Shown: piece after piece, positions 33,501 through 43,900 of the stretch
Layout of the letters: every line of letters starts with the position of its first letter
How positions within the stretch are numbered: the first letter of the stretch is position 1
Made by a program: the position numbers and the translations under genes
Assembly: GCA_947846985.1 (NCBI GenBank)
Contig: CANTUZ010000020.1
Location: forward strand, 7,599,459 to 7,663,458
From: Fratercula arctica
Taxonomy: Eukaryota > Chordata > Aves > Charadriiformes > Alcidae
DNA: 64,000 nt
Direction of reading: 5' to 3'
The notes under the pieces: generated by a model
Told to the model about the DNA's origin: nothing
Seen by the model: the letters and a program-made list of their open reading frames with translations, nothing else
Databases searched by the model: none

Positions 33501-34530
33501 CTTACTTCTCTAACAGCTACTCCATTATCACTCAATTGCTAAGCAATACCAGAGATTGTCTATACACTTATGTAAACACAAACCCAGCTGATGCTAGTAT
33601 CCATATAGACATACTTTTTTTTTACTAAAACTCTTTTAAGAATTTTTAGAACACACTTTTTCAGAACCTCTCTATAAAGTGAAATTACTGAAAAATAAGG
33701 TACATTTTGAAGTCAAAGCACAATAGCTATTCTGTCCCAACTGCATCACTGTGAGCTCTCAGTACACTTTGTTATGGTGAATGTCAAAGTATCCAATGCT
33801 GAAGGAGCCCAGGCTCCTTCAATAATCAAGGGACAGAGACAAGCTCTCTAGAGAGCAGTATCTGCTACATGAGATCAATTTTTTTGGTCTTCACAGGATG
33901 CTTTGTACTCTTAAGGGAATACAGGCTCTTGAATTTGGAACCTAATGTAAATTATGCAGTGCTTAAGTAGGCCAAAGCTGACTTTTACAGCATAAAAGAG
34001 TATTTACATGGGGAAGAAGAGATATTCTATGCTGGCCTTTACAGACTGTTTTCCTATATTTACTTTCTTAAAATTTGCATAAAAAGTGAATGAAGCAAAT
34101 TCACTAAAAGCCTATTTTCGTGCAGAAACAGAACATCCACGACATCCACATTAGTGCAAATGCCCTAACTCATTCTGAAAGCAAGTTTTTTCTACCCAGT
34201 GAAGCTCCTTTTAATCTCTTCCTGAAGTAGAGAATTCACCAATGATTAGACAGATTCCCCCACATGGTTTCATGTAAAATCAGGAGCAAAACAGTTCTAA
34301 ACGTAACTTGGAAATTTAGGCATGGACTCTACCCCGAATCCGTACTATTGGTCAATTAAATGTTTTGCAACCTCATGTAAAGTATTATGTGAATTCGCAC
34401 ATAGAACTGATTTTCTTATGGTCTATAAGCGGTTTCATATTCTGGAGTTTTCTGGGTTTAGCTTTGTAGCTAAACCTAACCAGCAATTCTTTCTCACATG
34501 AAGTTTCTCTTATTTTTTCCATTTCTCTAG
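30600..34530. other. Sequence upstream of the first NR1H5 coding exon
   Basis: Intergenic DNA or NR1H5 5' intron. Only a 22-bp inverted repeat at 33800-33821 stands out. Confidence 0.6.
33800..33821. repeat. 22-bp inverted repeat
   Basis: Arms TGAAGGAGCC and GGCTCCTTCA around a CA spacer, perfectly complementary over 10 bp. Confidence 0.9.
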
Positions 34531-34593
34531 GTTCCTTTCTTAAAAGTCTATCACATAGCAAAGTGAATGAAACAGTGCAGTTGGGAGCAGAAT
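34531..34593 (+). other. NR1H5: NR1H5 5' UTR part of the first coding exon
   Basis: Follows a strong acceptor (TTTTTTCCATTTCTCTAG ending at 34530). Contains an in-frame upstream ATG at 34567-34569 in a weak context, immediately preceded by an in-frame TGA. Using it would add nine residues. Confidence 0.75.
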
Positions 34594-34657
34594 ATGGCAA
34601 ATACATTTGTCACTGTACCTGATGGGTATTATCTTCCTGAACCCATACAGTATTATG
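34594..34657 (+). CDS. NR1H5: NR1H5 coding exon 1
   Basis: Residues 1-21, [20 protein letters not shown] and one more Tyr. Donor GTGAGT; phase 1 out. Confidence 0.9.
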
Positions 34658-37600
34658 GTGAGTAAAGCAAAATTTTTATATTATGAAAAAGCAGTATACT
34701 AAAATGAACACATTATTTTCTTCATTTTAGTTTATCTTTACAAGCTCTTAGAAGCTACACATTTGACTATCAAGCCCATACTGAAAGTGTACTGAAATAG
34801 ACAAGCACGTGCTCATGCAGATTTTGGTATACAATGCGATTGTGCTGATTCGTCATTTCATATAAACATTACTGGTGATGTCTCCCTTTGACTTGTATGA
34901 AGAAGATACAGGTTTTATTACAGTACTCCCGATACATTACAAATATATAATGGTTACATATATAATTTAATATTAATTATATATTATATATAATATTTAT
35001 ATATTTTTAATATAATATTATAAATATATAATTGTAATAACCAATTTGATTCTGGATGAGTAAAAGCAGGACCCAAAGCGCATTAAAAAGACCTCCAAAC
35101 TGCTTAAAAAAAACCCTTTCCAGTTTGTTTTTACAGAGATTTGAACAATCCCAAAGGAAGAATGAAACATGATGCATGTCACACAAGCTTTCTTCTGTAC
35201 AGCTGTGTACATTTAAGGAGGGGCTGGATATAATTAAAACTCTACAGACAGAAAGGAACTCTCCTCATAATTCTGTACATACATTTTGCTAAAATGAAAT
35301 TTCTTAACGATAAAGGATTATAGGTGCAAAAATAGTAAAAAAACCAAGCCTCTGCTTTTTACTCTACTGAATTTCAACTTGTAAGACTCCTGTCACGGTA
35401 ATTTTTACCACTCTATTATTTCTGGACCATCTTTCTCAGATTCTTCTTGTGCAACATTTTCAAAATTAAGCCTGAAATATGTATCGATATAAAATATTTC
35501 ACTCATTAACAAATTCACTTACTTATGGGAAAATATTCTTCTGTAATGTGGACAACTTTCACTTCAGTGTAAAATCAAAGGTAGCTATATCATCAGTCGG
35601 CAAGTGACGTTCAATTACGTACTAACAAGAATCCAGTGGCATCCACATGACATTGCCCAAACTATTACCAATCCATTTTCACTACATCCAAGGTTTTACT
35701 TAAAAACATTACAGGTAGCACATTTAAAAAAAACGTGCCAGTCTGCCCTTCTGAAAATGTGTTTCTCTAATATTTATTAATAAATATTCAATCTACAAAA
35801 CATTTTAAAACTTTCAAGTAGCTGATGTCAAGATACTCTTCAGGTTTTTATTTCATTTTCAATTTCTTCTGTATCTAGATGTTTTACCGGAGCACATCAA
35901 CTACCAGCTGCAAGACACTGATTTTCAGACTGCGCCTTACTGTCAGTACTCAACAGTTCAGATTCCTCCTCCAGTATTACAGTCACAACCTTCTCAGTCC
36001 CAATACAGCACATACAGCCTGGACTCTCAGTACAGCGACGGGCAGTGTGTCATCAGCAGCTGTGAATTAAGCAAACCCCCCTTCATGGCTCCCCACATTG
36101 ATGACTCTGGATACCAAGGGCTAAAACGGCCAAGATTAAACCACTCTTCTTTGAGACTGAAGGGGCAGGAGGAGCTGTGTGTTGTCTGTGGTGACAAAGC
36201 CTCAGGCTACCACTACAATGCACTGACCTGTGAGGGCTGTAAAGGTAAGAAGATAACAGGCGGACCGCTACCTTAGCCAGGACCTTGGCTCCACAGTGCT
36301 CAACATAATGTTCCACATCTGTGATTTAAGCAAACAGATTTCATTATTTTTTTTAAGCTGATGATTCTACAGTGGATTCTAATTTTTCTAACATGCTTAT
36401 CCAGAATCTCGTTTTTATAACATTTGTTGAAGAAATGCTTTCACAGCGTGTATTTAATATGAACATTTCATGCAACCATTTTTTGCATTGATTATTCACT
36501 AGAATAGTCTGTTTAAGCAGGTGCTGGCTTTCTCATGACCATTTATTATACATTTACTTCAGTGTTATTAATTTTACTTATTATTAAATAAATACAAGTA
36601 ATAATTACTTGCTATATCGGAGCTGCCTTGGTCCTAAAAAAGTGATGAATGTTAGTCAGAAGGAAGACATAACTATGTTGTTAAAAAGCAAATTTAAAAT
36701 CAAGGTAAAGTTTCCATTGAAAAAAAAAAACACACAAAACCCCCAAAAGACACTTTAATTCCTTAAAACAATATGAGATAAAGCTCCTTACATTCCTTCA
36801 CTCATAACCTGATCCTTGTCTGTAGGCTTCTTTCGACGTAGCATAACCAAAAATGCAGTGTATCGATGCAAGAATGGTGGTCATTGTGAAATGGACATGT
36901 ACATGCGAAGGAAGTGTCAGGAATGTCGCCTGAAGAAGTGTAAAGCTGTGGGAATGCTAGCTGAATGTAAGTGCTCCTTCCATTCTGGCTACTTTACTAA
37001 TCAACTCGGATAAAACCTTTTCCAAAGTCCTCATTAGAGCTAAATGGTATGGGTCTAAACTTCATTTAGCTGTAGGAAAATGTACCTTTGGAGTCTGTAG
37101 CACCTGTAGCATCTTCATCTGCAGACACCACCAATGCTTCGGACATTCAAACAGAAGTTAAGAGAACTGCTGTTCAAAGACATTACAAGAAAAAATAAGA
37201 AAGTACTAACAAGAGACAGCTAAATATCCTGAACCTTGACAGGACAGCAGTAAGCATATCAGATATACTTTTGTATTTGGAAAAAAAGAAAAATCAAAAA
37301 AATTGCACAATAGTTTTTCACTAAAAATTCTTACACTTGCACATCACAGAGCCACAAGCAAGATAACATAAGAAGACTGCAAACACTCAGGCCTTTGGTG
37401 GATACTGAACAGTAACTCGCCTAATGAATAACAATTGCTATATTCTCTAGGAATCTCACTCCTTATAGGTGATAGCTCCTCTGATGCACAACTCATCGAT
37501 AATAATAAAAGTGATGATTCCAAATTGTAATTATTTGAAAATTTACATATTGATACACACTTCCTCTCAGGTTTGCTGACTGAAGTACAGTGCAAGTCAA

Positions 37601-40600
37601 AGCGACTCAGGAAGAATTTCAAACAGAAGAACAGTTTTCTTTGCAACATAAAACTGGAAGATGAGGGACTGAATAGTAAGCACGTATCATCTACAACAAG
37701 ATCTGGAAAAGTGTGACATTTTTCTATTTAAAATATTTCTTTTAATAATTTCTTTCTGCTCCAAGTCATTGTCACTTGATTGGTTTATTTTTTTAACAGA
37801 TCCCAGAGAAAATGGAACTTACTCCAGGGGAACATCAGCTTCTTGACCACATTGTAGCAGCACACCAGAAATACACAATTCCCCTTGAGGAAGCAAAGAA
37901 GTTTGTATGTATACAGAACAATCATTGCTAAGTTATTACTATCCTAAGCACTGTATCTTGGTTATATTAGATATCTAAACACTTTTTCATGCAGCTACAA
38001 GAAACTGCAAGTCCTGAGGAAAGTTTTCTCCATCTTTCTGAGACAGCAGTTGTCCATGTACAAGTGTTAGTGGATTTCACAAAAAGACTTCCAGGTAAGT
38101 TCCTTCCTTTGGGAAATGTTACTGAACAGTGTGACTCTCTCTTTTTTTTTTTTTTTATAATTTTCAAGAGGCAGAAACCATACTGATGGCATGAATCCGA
38201 GAATAATACAGACTTTAAGAAAACTCTCATTCAACTGACTATTTTTTCTTACAACTCTTAACAATCAGGGTTACCATTTACTTGTCATGAAGACAAGTTA
38301 GAAGCATTCACTTCAAAAGCATGCCATCATTACATTTCTTCTCAATTTCTGACATGGACTAGAGACATTTTCTGAAAGTACACTCAAAATACCATCTTGA
38401 GTGAATTACTATTTCAGCACATTCTCTGAAATCCTATTCAGTTTGCAATTTATGACAGTCATCAAAGAAAAAACCCCAGATGTTCCTTCAAAGGAAAAAG
38501 CAGCACAAAAGGGACTAACTAGGTGTTCCTACTCATATTTTTCTTTCATAAAAAACAAGGGAATATGCAGTTAAATACCTTTGTAAAATTTAGTGACAGA
38601 AGTCCATCAACATGTCTAAAGCAGACATTTGATGTAATTTAGCACTACGGTGGAAGAGATCTGAAAGTCACATAGTTTTTACTTGTATCTTCCTGTCAAT
38701 CTTCTAACACTGGACCCTGACAACCGCACTTTTTAAATTTTTTTTACTTGCCTAACTTGCAAACTAGCAAGACAGATTCAAGAGTCTTTGGTACATGCAT
38801 CTTTTAACTACAGCTCTTCCTTTCCAGTAAAGGCATTTATTAAAAAAATAATTTTATCAACTCATGCTAGGGGCTTAAAAGACAGCCACAGCCTTCCTTG
38901 ATTCTTAACATGTATCTTTCCCTGCAGGATTTGAAAGTTTAGCTAGTGAAGATCAGATCGCGCTGCTAAAAGGGTCAACAGTTGAGGCAATGTTTTTGCG
39001 TTCAGCCCAAATATATAACCAAAGAATTAGTGAATGCCAACCATCAACAAGTGAAAGTAAGTTTGACTAACAAGCTTTCTATTAACACCAGTAGAAGGTT
39101 CTGCCACTTTGAAACAACTTCTATTCATTTTGGTTCACTTTTAATCTCAAATAATTTCCTATTCAAGCATAGTGGTAATTAGAATAGTAACAGTAATGCC
39201 CACATTCCTTCTATAGGCACTTTTTTCTGTTCAAAGGGCATACAAAAAATGAAAAAAAAATTTAACTGGATATCTGTTTTCCTCTCATTAGTTCCAAAGA
39301 AAGAGCAACATTTTTGAGTGTTTTCGCAAATTGTGGGGTGGATCGATAATATTAGTCATATTAATGACATATTATATATATTGTGTCAAGTTTAACACAA
39401 GAGACTTTGACCAACAATAATGCCACCAATGAACTTGGTGCTGGATGCCAAAAAGAACCATTTTTTCTACCCACATGGATCTGCGAAAAATTCACACCTT
39501 TCCAGGTATATATCTGCAAAGCAGATGCAGACAAATATTTTAAGTCACATTAAGCTTAGCTGCGAACCGTTATCTATTTTGTTTCAGGTCATGGAAGACT
39601 TTCTGACCATGGGACATGTTGTCACATTCAAAACCTTGATAAAAACAACATTTATTCCATGGAAATGTCTCACGATGAAGAGAGTCCAACTTCCACTACT
39701 ACCACAGGTAATGGAGGTCTCAGAATCAAAACACCTGAGAATCTTTTGCTTTCCTGGCCCCGTTCTTAATCACAGTGAGCAACGCTGCAAGTGTAGCCGC
39801 TGCGCGTTCTCTTCTCTTCTCACTCCAGCTGCTCGGTTATGTGCAGACGCATTACATCCTCAGGGAATGAAGAGGTGGTGGTCATGTTTGGCTTATATCC
39901 TGGGATAAAGCCTTGAGCTCCACAGTACAATTGCAATATAACTTTTGTTACTACTTCAGAAATTAACATTGTTTTCACCAAGCTGGCTACTGCTTCATGC
40001 AATGGAACAGCCCAGAGCCTTAAAAAATTAGGGCAAAGATGACTTGTAACAGCAGTGCCCATTTCTGCATTGACGTAACAGTCTATTTGTTTTATTTCAT
40101 TTTTAAGGTATAACCGAGGAGTTTATTACCGCGCTGTTTTACTTCTACAGAAGCATGGGCGAACTGAAAGTGACCGAAGCGGAATATGCCCTGCTTGTAG
40201 CAACGACCGTGTTTTTTTCAGGTAAACCGGTTACGCGTGTGATCACGGGCCCTTACTCACCTCAGGCGCTGCCCGCCTCCATCGAGCCCTCAGGGGCGGC
40301 GGCAGCCCTGCTCGCGGCCCCGCCCGCTAACCGCGCTCTCCCGCCTCGGCCCCGCAGACCGCCCGCTGCTGAGGAACAAGCGGCGGGTAGAGGAGCTGCA
40401 GGAGCCGCTGCTGGGACTGCTCTACAAGCACTCGAAGATCCACCATCCCCGCGACCCCCAGCGCTTCGCCCGCCTCGTCGCGCGCCTGACGGAGCTGCGT
40501 AGCCTCAACCACGCCCACGCAGCGGTGCTGGTCACGTGGCGGACGAAGGACCCGCGCCTGACCGCGCTGCTCTGCCAGGTCTGGGACCTCCACCAGGCGG

Positions 40601-40608
40601 CGCCCTAA
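34594..40608 (+). CDS. NR1H5: NR1H5, farnesoid X receptor beta, complete
   Basis: Nuclear receptor of the NR1H group; rodent FXR-beta responds to lanosterol, and the human copy is a pseudogene. Ten coding exons: 34594-34657, 35879-36244, 36826-36966, 37571-37710, 37800-37904, 37995-38094, 38928-39056, 39588-39707, 40108-40221, 40358-40608, all GT-AG and phase-consistent, giving 509 residues. Zinc finger 1 uses Cys122/125/139/142 with P-box CEGCKG; finger 2 uses Cys158/164/174/177. The ligand-binding domain runs from about 240 to 509 with Arg330 in MFLRSA, His480, Trp487 and Trp502 matching FXR-alpha contact positions. Oddities: an extended helix 6-7 loop, and Gln500 where FXR-alpha has the AF-2 glutamate. 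The last exon is far richer in GC than the rest. The start at 34594 has A at -3 and G at +4. Confidence 0.95.
34916..35037. repeat. AT-rich low-complexity tract
   Basis: TATA/ATAT-rich simple sequence in NR1H5 intron 1. Confidence 0.85.
35879..36244 (+). CDS. NR1H5: NR1H5 coding exon 2 (A/B region and first zinc finger)
   Basis: Residues 22-143. Tyr/Gln/Ser-rich N-terminal region ([19 protein letters not shown]), a basic KRPR stretch, then [14 protein letters not shown] and CEGCK of finger 1. Finger 1 ends exactly at the exon boundary, as in other NR1 genes. Confidence 0.97.
36826..36966 (+). CDS. NR1H5: NR1H5 coding exon 3 (second zinc finger)
   Basis: Residues 144-190: [20 protein letters not shown] then [18 protein letters not shown]. 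There is no second GT donor 12 nt downstream, so the MYTG-type isoform of FXR-alpha is not expected here. Confidence 0.97.
37571..37710 (+). CDS. NR1H5: NR1H5 coding exon 4 (hinge)
   Basis: Residues 191-237: [20 protein letters not shown] and, near the end, SSTTRSGK. A good-looking internal donor (GTAAGC at 37676) would shift the frame; the GTGTGA donor at 37711 keeps it and restores the FXR-like STTRS junction, so it is used here. Confidence 0.9.
37800..37904 (+). CDS. NR1H5: NR1H5 coding exon 5
   Basis: Residues 238-272, 35 codons, phase 0: [20 protein letters not shown]. Start of the ligand-binding domain (helix 1). Confidence 0.95.
37995..38094 (+). CDS. NR1H5: NR1H5 coding exon 6
   Basis: Residues 273-305: helix 3, [13 protein letters not shown], including the lysine that acts as one arm of the coactivator charge clamp. 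Confidence 0.95.
38928..39056 (+). CDS. NR1H5: NR1H5 coding exon 7
   Basis: Residues 306-348: [20 protein letters not shown], helices 4-5, the most conserved LBD signature. Arg330 matches the ligand-contacting arginine of FXR-alpha. Confidence 0.97.
39588..39707 (+). CDS. NR1H5: NR1H5 coding exon 8 (variable loop)
   Basis: Residues 349-388, Ser/Thr/Asp/His-rich, with a poly-Thr end (SPTSTTTT). Little resemblance to FXR-alpha; it supplies most of the extended helix 6-7 loop. Confidence 0.88.
40108..40221 (+). CDS. NR1H5: NR1H5 coding exon 9
   Basis: Residues 389-426: [20 protein letters not shown] then [15 protein letters not shown], helices 7-8. CpG content starts to rise here. Confidence 0.95.
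40358..40608 (+). CDS. NR1H5: NR1H5 coding exon 10 (helices 9-12)
   Basis: Residues 427-509 and TAA at 40606-40608. [37 protein letters not shown], then AF-2 helix LLCQVWDLH. Very GC-rich and inside the CpG island that also holds the SYCP1 promoter. Confidence 0.95.
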
Positions 40609-40656
40609 CACACCCGCGCGCCGCTGAGGGAGGGGCCTGCTCGGGCCTGCTCTGCT

Positions 40657-40712
40657 CTGCTCCGCCCCGCCCCGCCCCGCCCCGCCCCGCCTCGCCCCGC
40701 CCCGCCTCGCGC
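40657..40712 (+). repeat. CCCCG pentamer array (GC boxes)
   Basis: About ten near-perfect CCGCC/CCCGC pentamers, interrupted twice by CTCGC. Confidence 0.9.
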
Positions 40713-40844
40713 AGCCGGGCGCGCGCCGCTCTCCTCCCGCCTCCGGCGCGCGCGTGCTCGCTTCCCGCTCTTTTGTCCCCCCTCAGCAGTGCGCCTGGGC
40801 GTGCCCGCCGTGAGGCGCTGGGGCCTGCTCCCTTCTGCGAAGCC

Positions 40845-40952
40845 ATGGAAAAAGAAAAACCCTTTAAATTGTTCGTGCCGCCGCGCCTGAGCGGTGGCCA
40901 GGTGTCTGCAGTCAAACCCCAGGCGAGCACAAGGGCAGCGGGGCTGTGTCAG
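40845..40952 (+). CDS. SYCP1: SYCP1 exon 1 (coding part)
   Basis: Residues 1-36. MEKEKPFKLFVPPR matches the conserved SYCP1 N-terminus. C at -1, -2 and G at +4; donor GTAAAG. Confidence 0.95.
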
Positions 40953-43900
40953 GTAAAGGGTGCTGCTGCCTCACCTGCCTCACCTCGCCTTGCGCTGCTC
41001 TGGAGCCGGGCAGGCGGTGGGAGGGTCTGTTAGTGGGGCTCGGAGGGAGCAGCCCTCCCAGTTGTCCCCAAGTGAAGCCCTGAACCACCGTCCTGGAAAG
41101 CACGGATATGTGTGATGGTGTGTGCGATCAACTCACTTTCCTGCGAACTGTTCAGATTGGTGCTAGGGGGGAGCACTTCAAAGACTTTTGCTTTTTTCAA
41201 TCAAAACCGAAGAGAGTAGTCTTTTTGAGCATCTGCTATATATTTTAACAGTACATCACTGATGATAAATACATATTTGATGTGGGTAGTTCAGAACAGT
41301 GAGTGGGAAGTACACCACTTGGGTACCCTTTCTGGCTTTATCAGTCCCACCAGATCCAGTGTGCAGTGAAAATGTTCTGTTGCTAGGGTCTGAGGTGAAT
41401 TCAACAAGATGTTTTTTCATGTTGAGGGTCCTTATGAAATATGTTTAGATTGAAATGCGATATTCTGACAGGAGATGAGTTACACTATTTACAAGACAAA
41501 TTTCCATGACTTTTAGAACACCTTGTAAAATGAAATTTTCATGCTAGACCACAATCAGATATGTTTTACAAGTACTCTTAGGAATAAAGAAAAAAATAAG
41601 TATCAAATACTGGACTTGAAAAAAAAAATCATTTTGGTTAATGAGCCCTGTACCATGCAACTGTGTAGAGGCATGCAGAGGCTACTAAGTTCTTATCATC
41701 AAAAGCTTCCACCTTGGGCACAGTGTAGTCTATAAAGCAAACTACAGAAGACCAACAGTTTGAAAATCCACTGTGAAATAAGAAGCAAAATTCCAAAGCC
41801 ATCACCGATACCTTGGGCTTTGAAAATCATAGGTAGTTGATTTGATAATGGAAAATTCTATTTTCACATTAGCTGTACTTTTTCTGGGTTTTATAATCCT
41901 TCTTTACAAATCTACCCATAAGAAACTAATTTTTAAATTTGTGCAGGGTTTTAACAAATGCCCAGATGATGATTTTAATTTGCCATTTGTAATGATGAGT
42001 ACACCAAACCGTGGTGAAATCACTGATTCAGGTAAGAGTAAAATAAGCATTTACCTTGCACATTCTTTTACATTTTTTCAATAAAGTCAACATTTTTCAT
42101 TAGTAGTTTAACAATTTCATAACACTTAAATACAGTTTCACTGTTATATTTTTTGAAATACATTGATCAAAATGTCTTCATATTTCAGATGCAATTTCAC
42201 AGCAAGTAAAACTTTGCTCTGAGGTAGATGAAGAGGTCAGCTAAGTATAAACTCTACATATCTAATAATTTCTTAGGGCCTCTTAATTTGTTCCCAAAAC
42301 AGTGTCTAAAGCACTATTCTTATAGATGCTTCAGGGCTAAAGGATGTAGTCAAAGGGGAATAATAATTTTCTGTCTCCTGTTTAAAGCTGAATCACTTAC
42401 AGGAGGTATTTATCTATAAAACAATGAGTTTAGTGAAGTGGTTTCCCCAAGCATTTGATTCTTCTCATAGTGTCTTTACCAACATTTTCTGCTTTAGTAT
42501 AGCTCAGTAAAGCTAATTATTTTTTTTCCCCAGTAGCTTCCTGTGCTTCCCAGATACAAAATGCTGTTTGCTGCAACAGTGGAACATATTTCTTGCAGTC
42601 CTCCTTATGATTTTTATACCCCTGAGGACTAAACTTCTTTTAGCCCTAGCAGCTATTAAAGTACAGTTAGGACTGTAATGGTATTATGACGCAGCCAAAA
42701 CAAGGATAGCATTAGGTGACATCATATCTGAAACAAACTGCAGAACTGCCCTGTGGCCTGCTGTACTATTACCTGCCTAAACCACTGAGCAAGAGCTGTT
42801 TGTACAGCGCTTTAAAGATGTTCTAAGAGCACGAGGTTTGTTGGTTTTCCTTCCTGCTTTGTGTGTGAGTTAAACTGCAAAAATGTATCACAGGTAGTCT
42901 CGGACAAGATCTCCGAATTTATTTTTACTTAACTCAGCAGTATCTGTCAGAATAAGAGGGAAATGGTGTGAAGAACCTAATGGAAGGAATCTTGGCCCTA
43001 CTGATAATTCTAGCAAAAGTTTTATTGACTTTTGGTGGAGTGCGGTTATCCATATCTTTAATGCTATCTATTTAGCTATGTCCCTATACCTGAAGGCAGT
43101 GGGGTTTTCAGTTGTGCTTGTGTCTCTTACTTGTTCTGTAATGTCTGTTGATATATACACATACACAGTGGATACACAAAGATTTAAACTGTGGTTCCTG
43201 ATCATGTATATAAGCTTGTGTCACCATCTGTGGAAAAAAATTTACTCTTGTGATATTTCTAAGAGATAAATATGTATCTAAACCATTATTAATTAAATAG
43301 CATTTGAGATTAAATTGTGGAACCTGTTTTAATAGCATGTAGAAACAATGAATGAATTGTATTCAAAACTCTACAAAGAGGCTGAGAAGATCAAGCGGTG
43401 GAAATTAACTGTAGAATCAGAACTAAAGCAGAAAGAAAGAAAACTGCAAGAAAATAGAAAGATTGTTGAAGCACAGCGTAAAGCCATTCAGGAATTGCAG
43501 GCTAGTATTGTACAATATACATTTAATACGTAAACATAAAGTTCTTCCTGATTTAATATGAAAATATTACTCATACAATTAAATATTAAAGAATGTTGCA
43601 GAGGTTGAAGAAATTTGGAACTGTTAATGTGATGACTTCAAAGAAGCCATTTGTCTAGATACCAGTGACCTGTGGCTCTACAGTTATTAAAGGAAAAAGT
43701 AACATTTTGTTTTTTAAAAATAGTTTTCCTCTTTTTAACAATGTGCATTCCATCTTTGTACTATTTACATGCACATCACACTGTGGGTATGCAGAAACCT
43801 ATTCAAGACCAAATAAGCTCAAATAAGCTTTCATTCTCCTGGTATGTGTAAAGTATGCTCATGCGTATTTTTGTATTCAATGCATGCAGGAAATAGAGCA

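Larger units (their letters stand above)
40230..41060 (+). promoter_or_regulatory. SYCP1: CpG island: SYCP1 promoter overlapping the NR1H5 3' end
   Basis: CpG-dense block covering NR1H5 exon 10 and SYCP1 exon 1. Between the NR1H5 stop (40608) and the SYCP1 ATG (40845) is a run of CCGCC/CCCCG pentamers (about 40660-40710), i.e. stacked SP1-type GC boxes. No TATA box seen. Confidence 0.75.

Noticed and set aside
37676..37681. Internal donor GTAAGC in NR1H5 exon 4
   Set aside because: Using it removes 35 nt and shifts the frame; the GTGTGA donor at 37711 restores the FXR-like junction.
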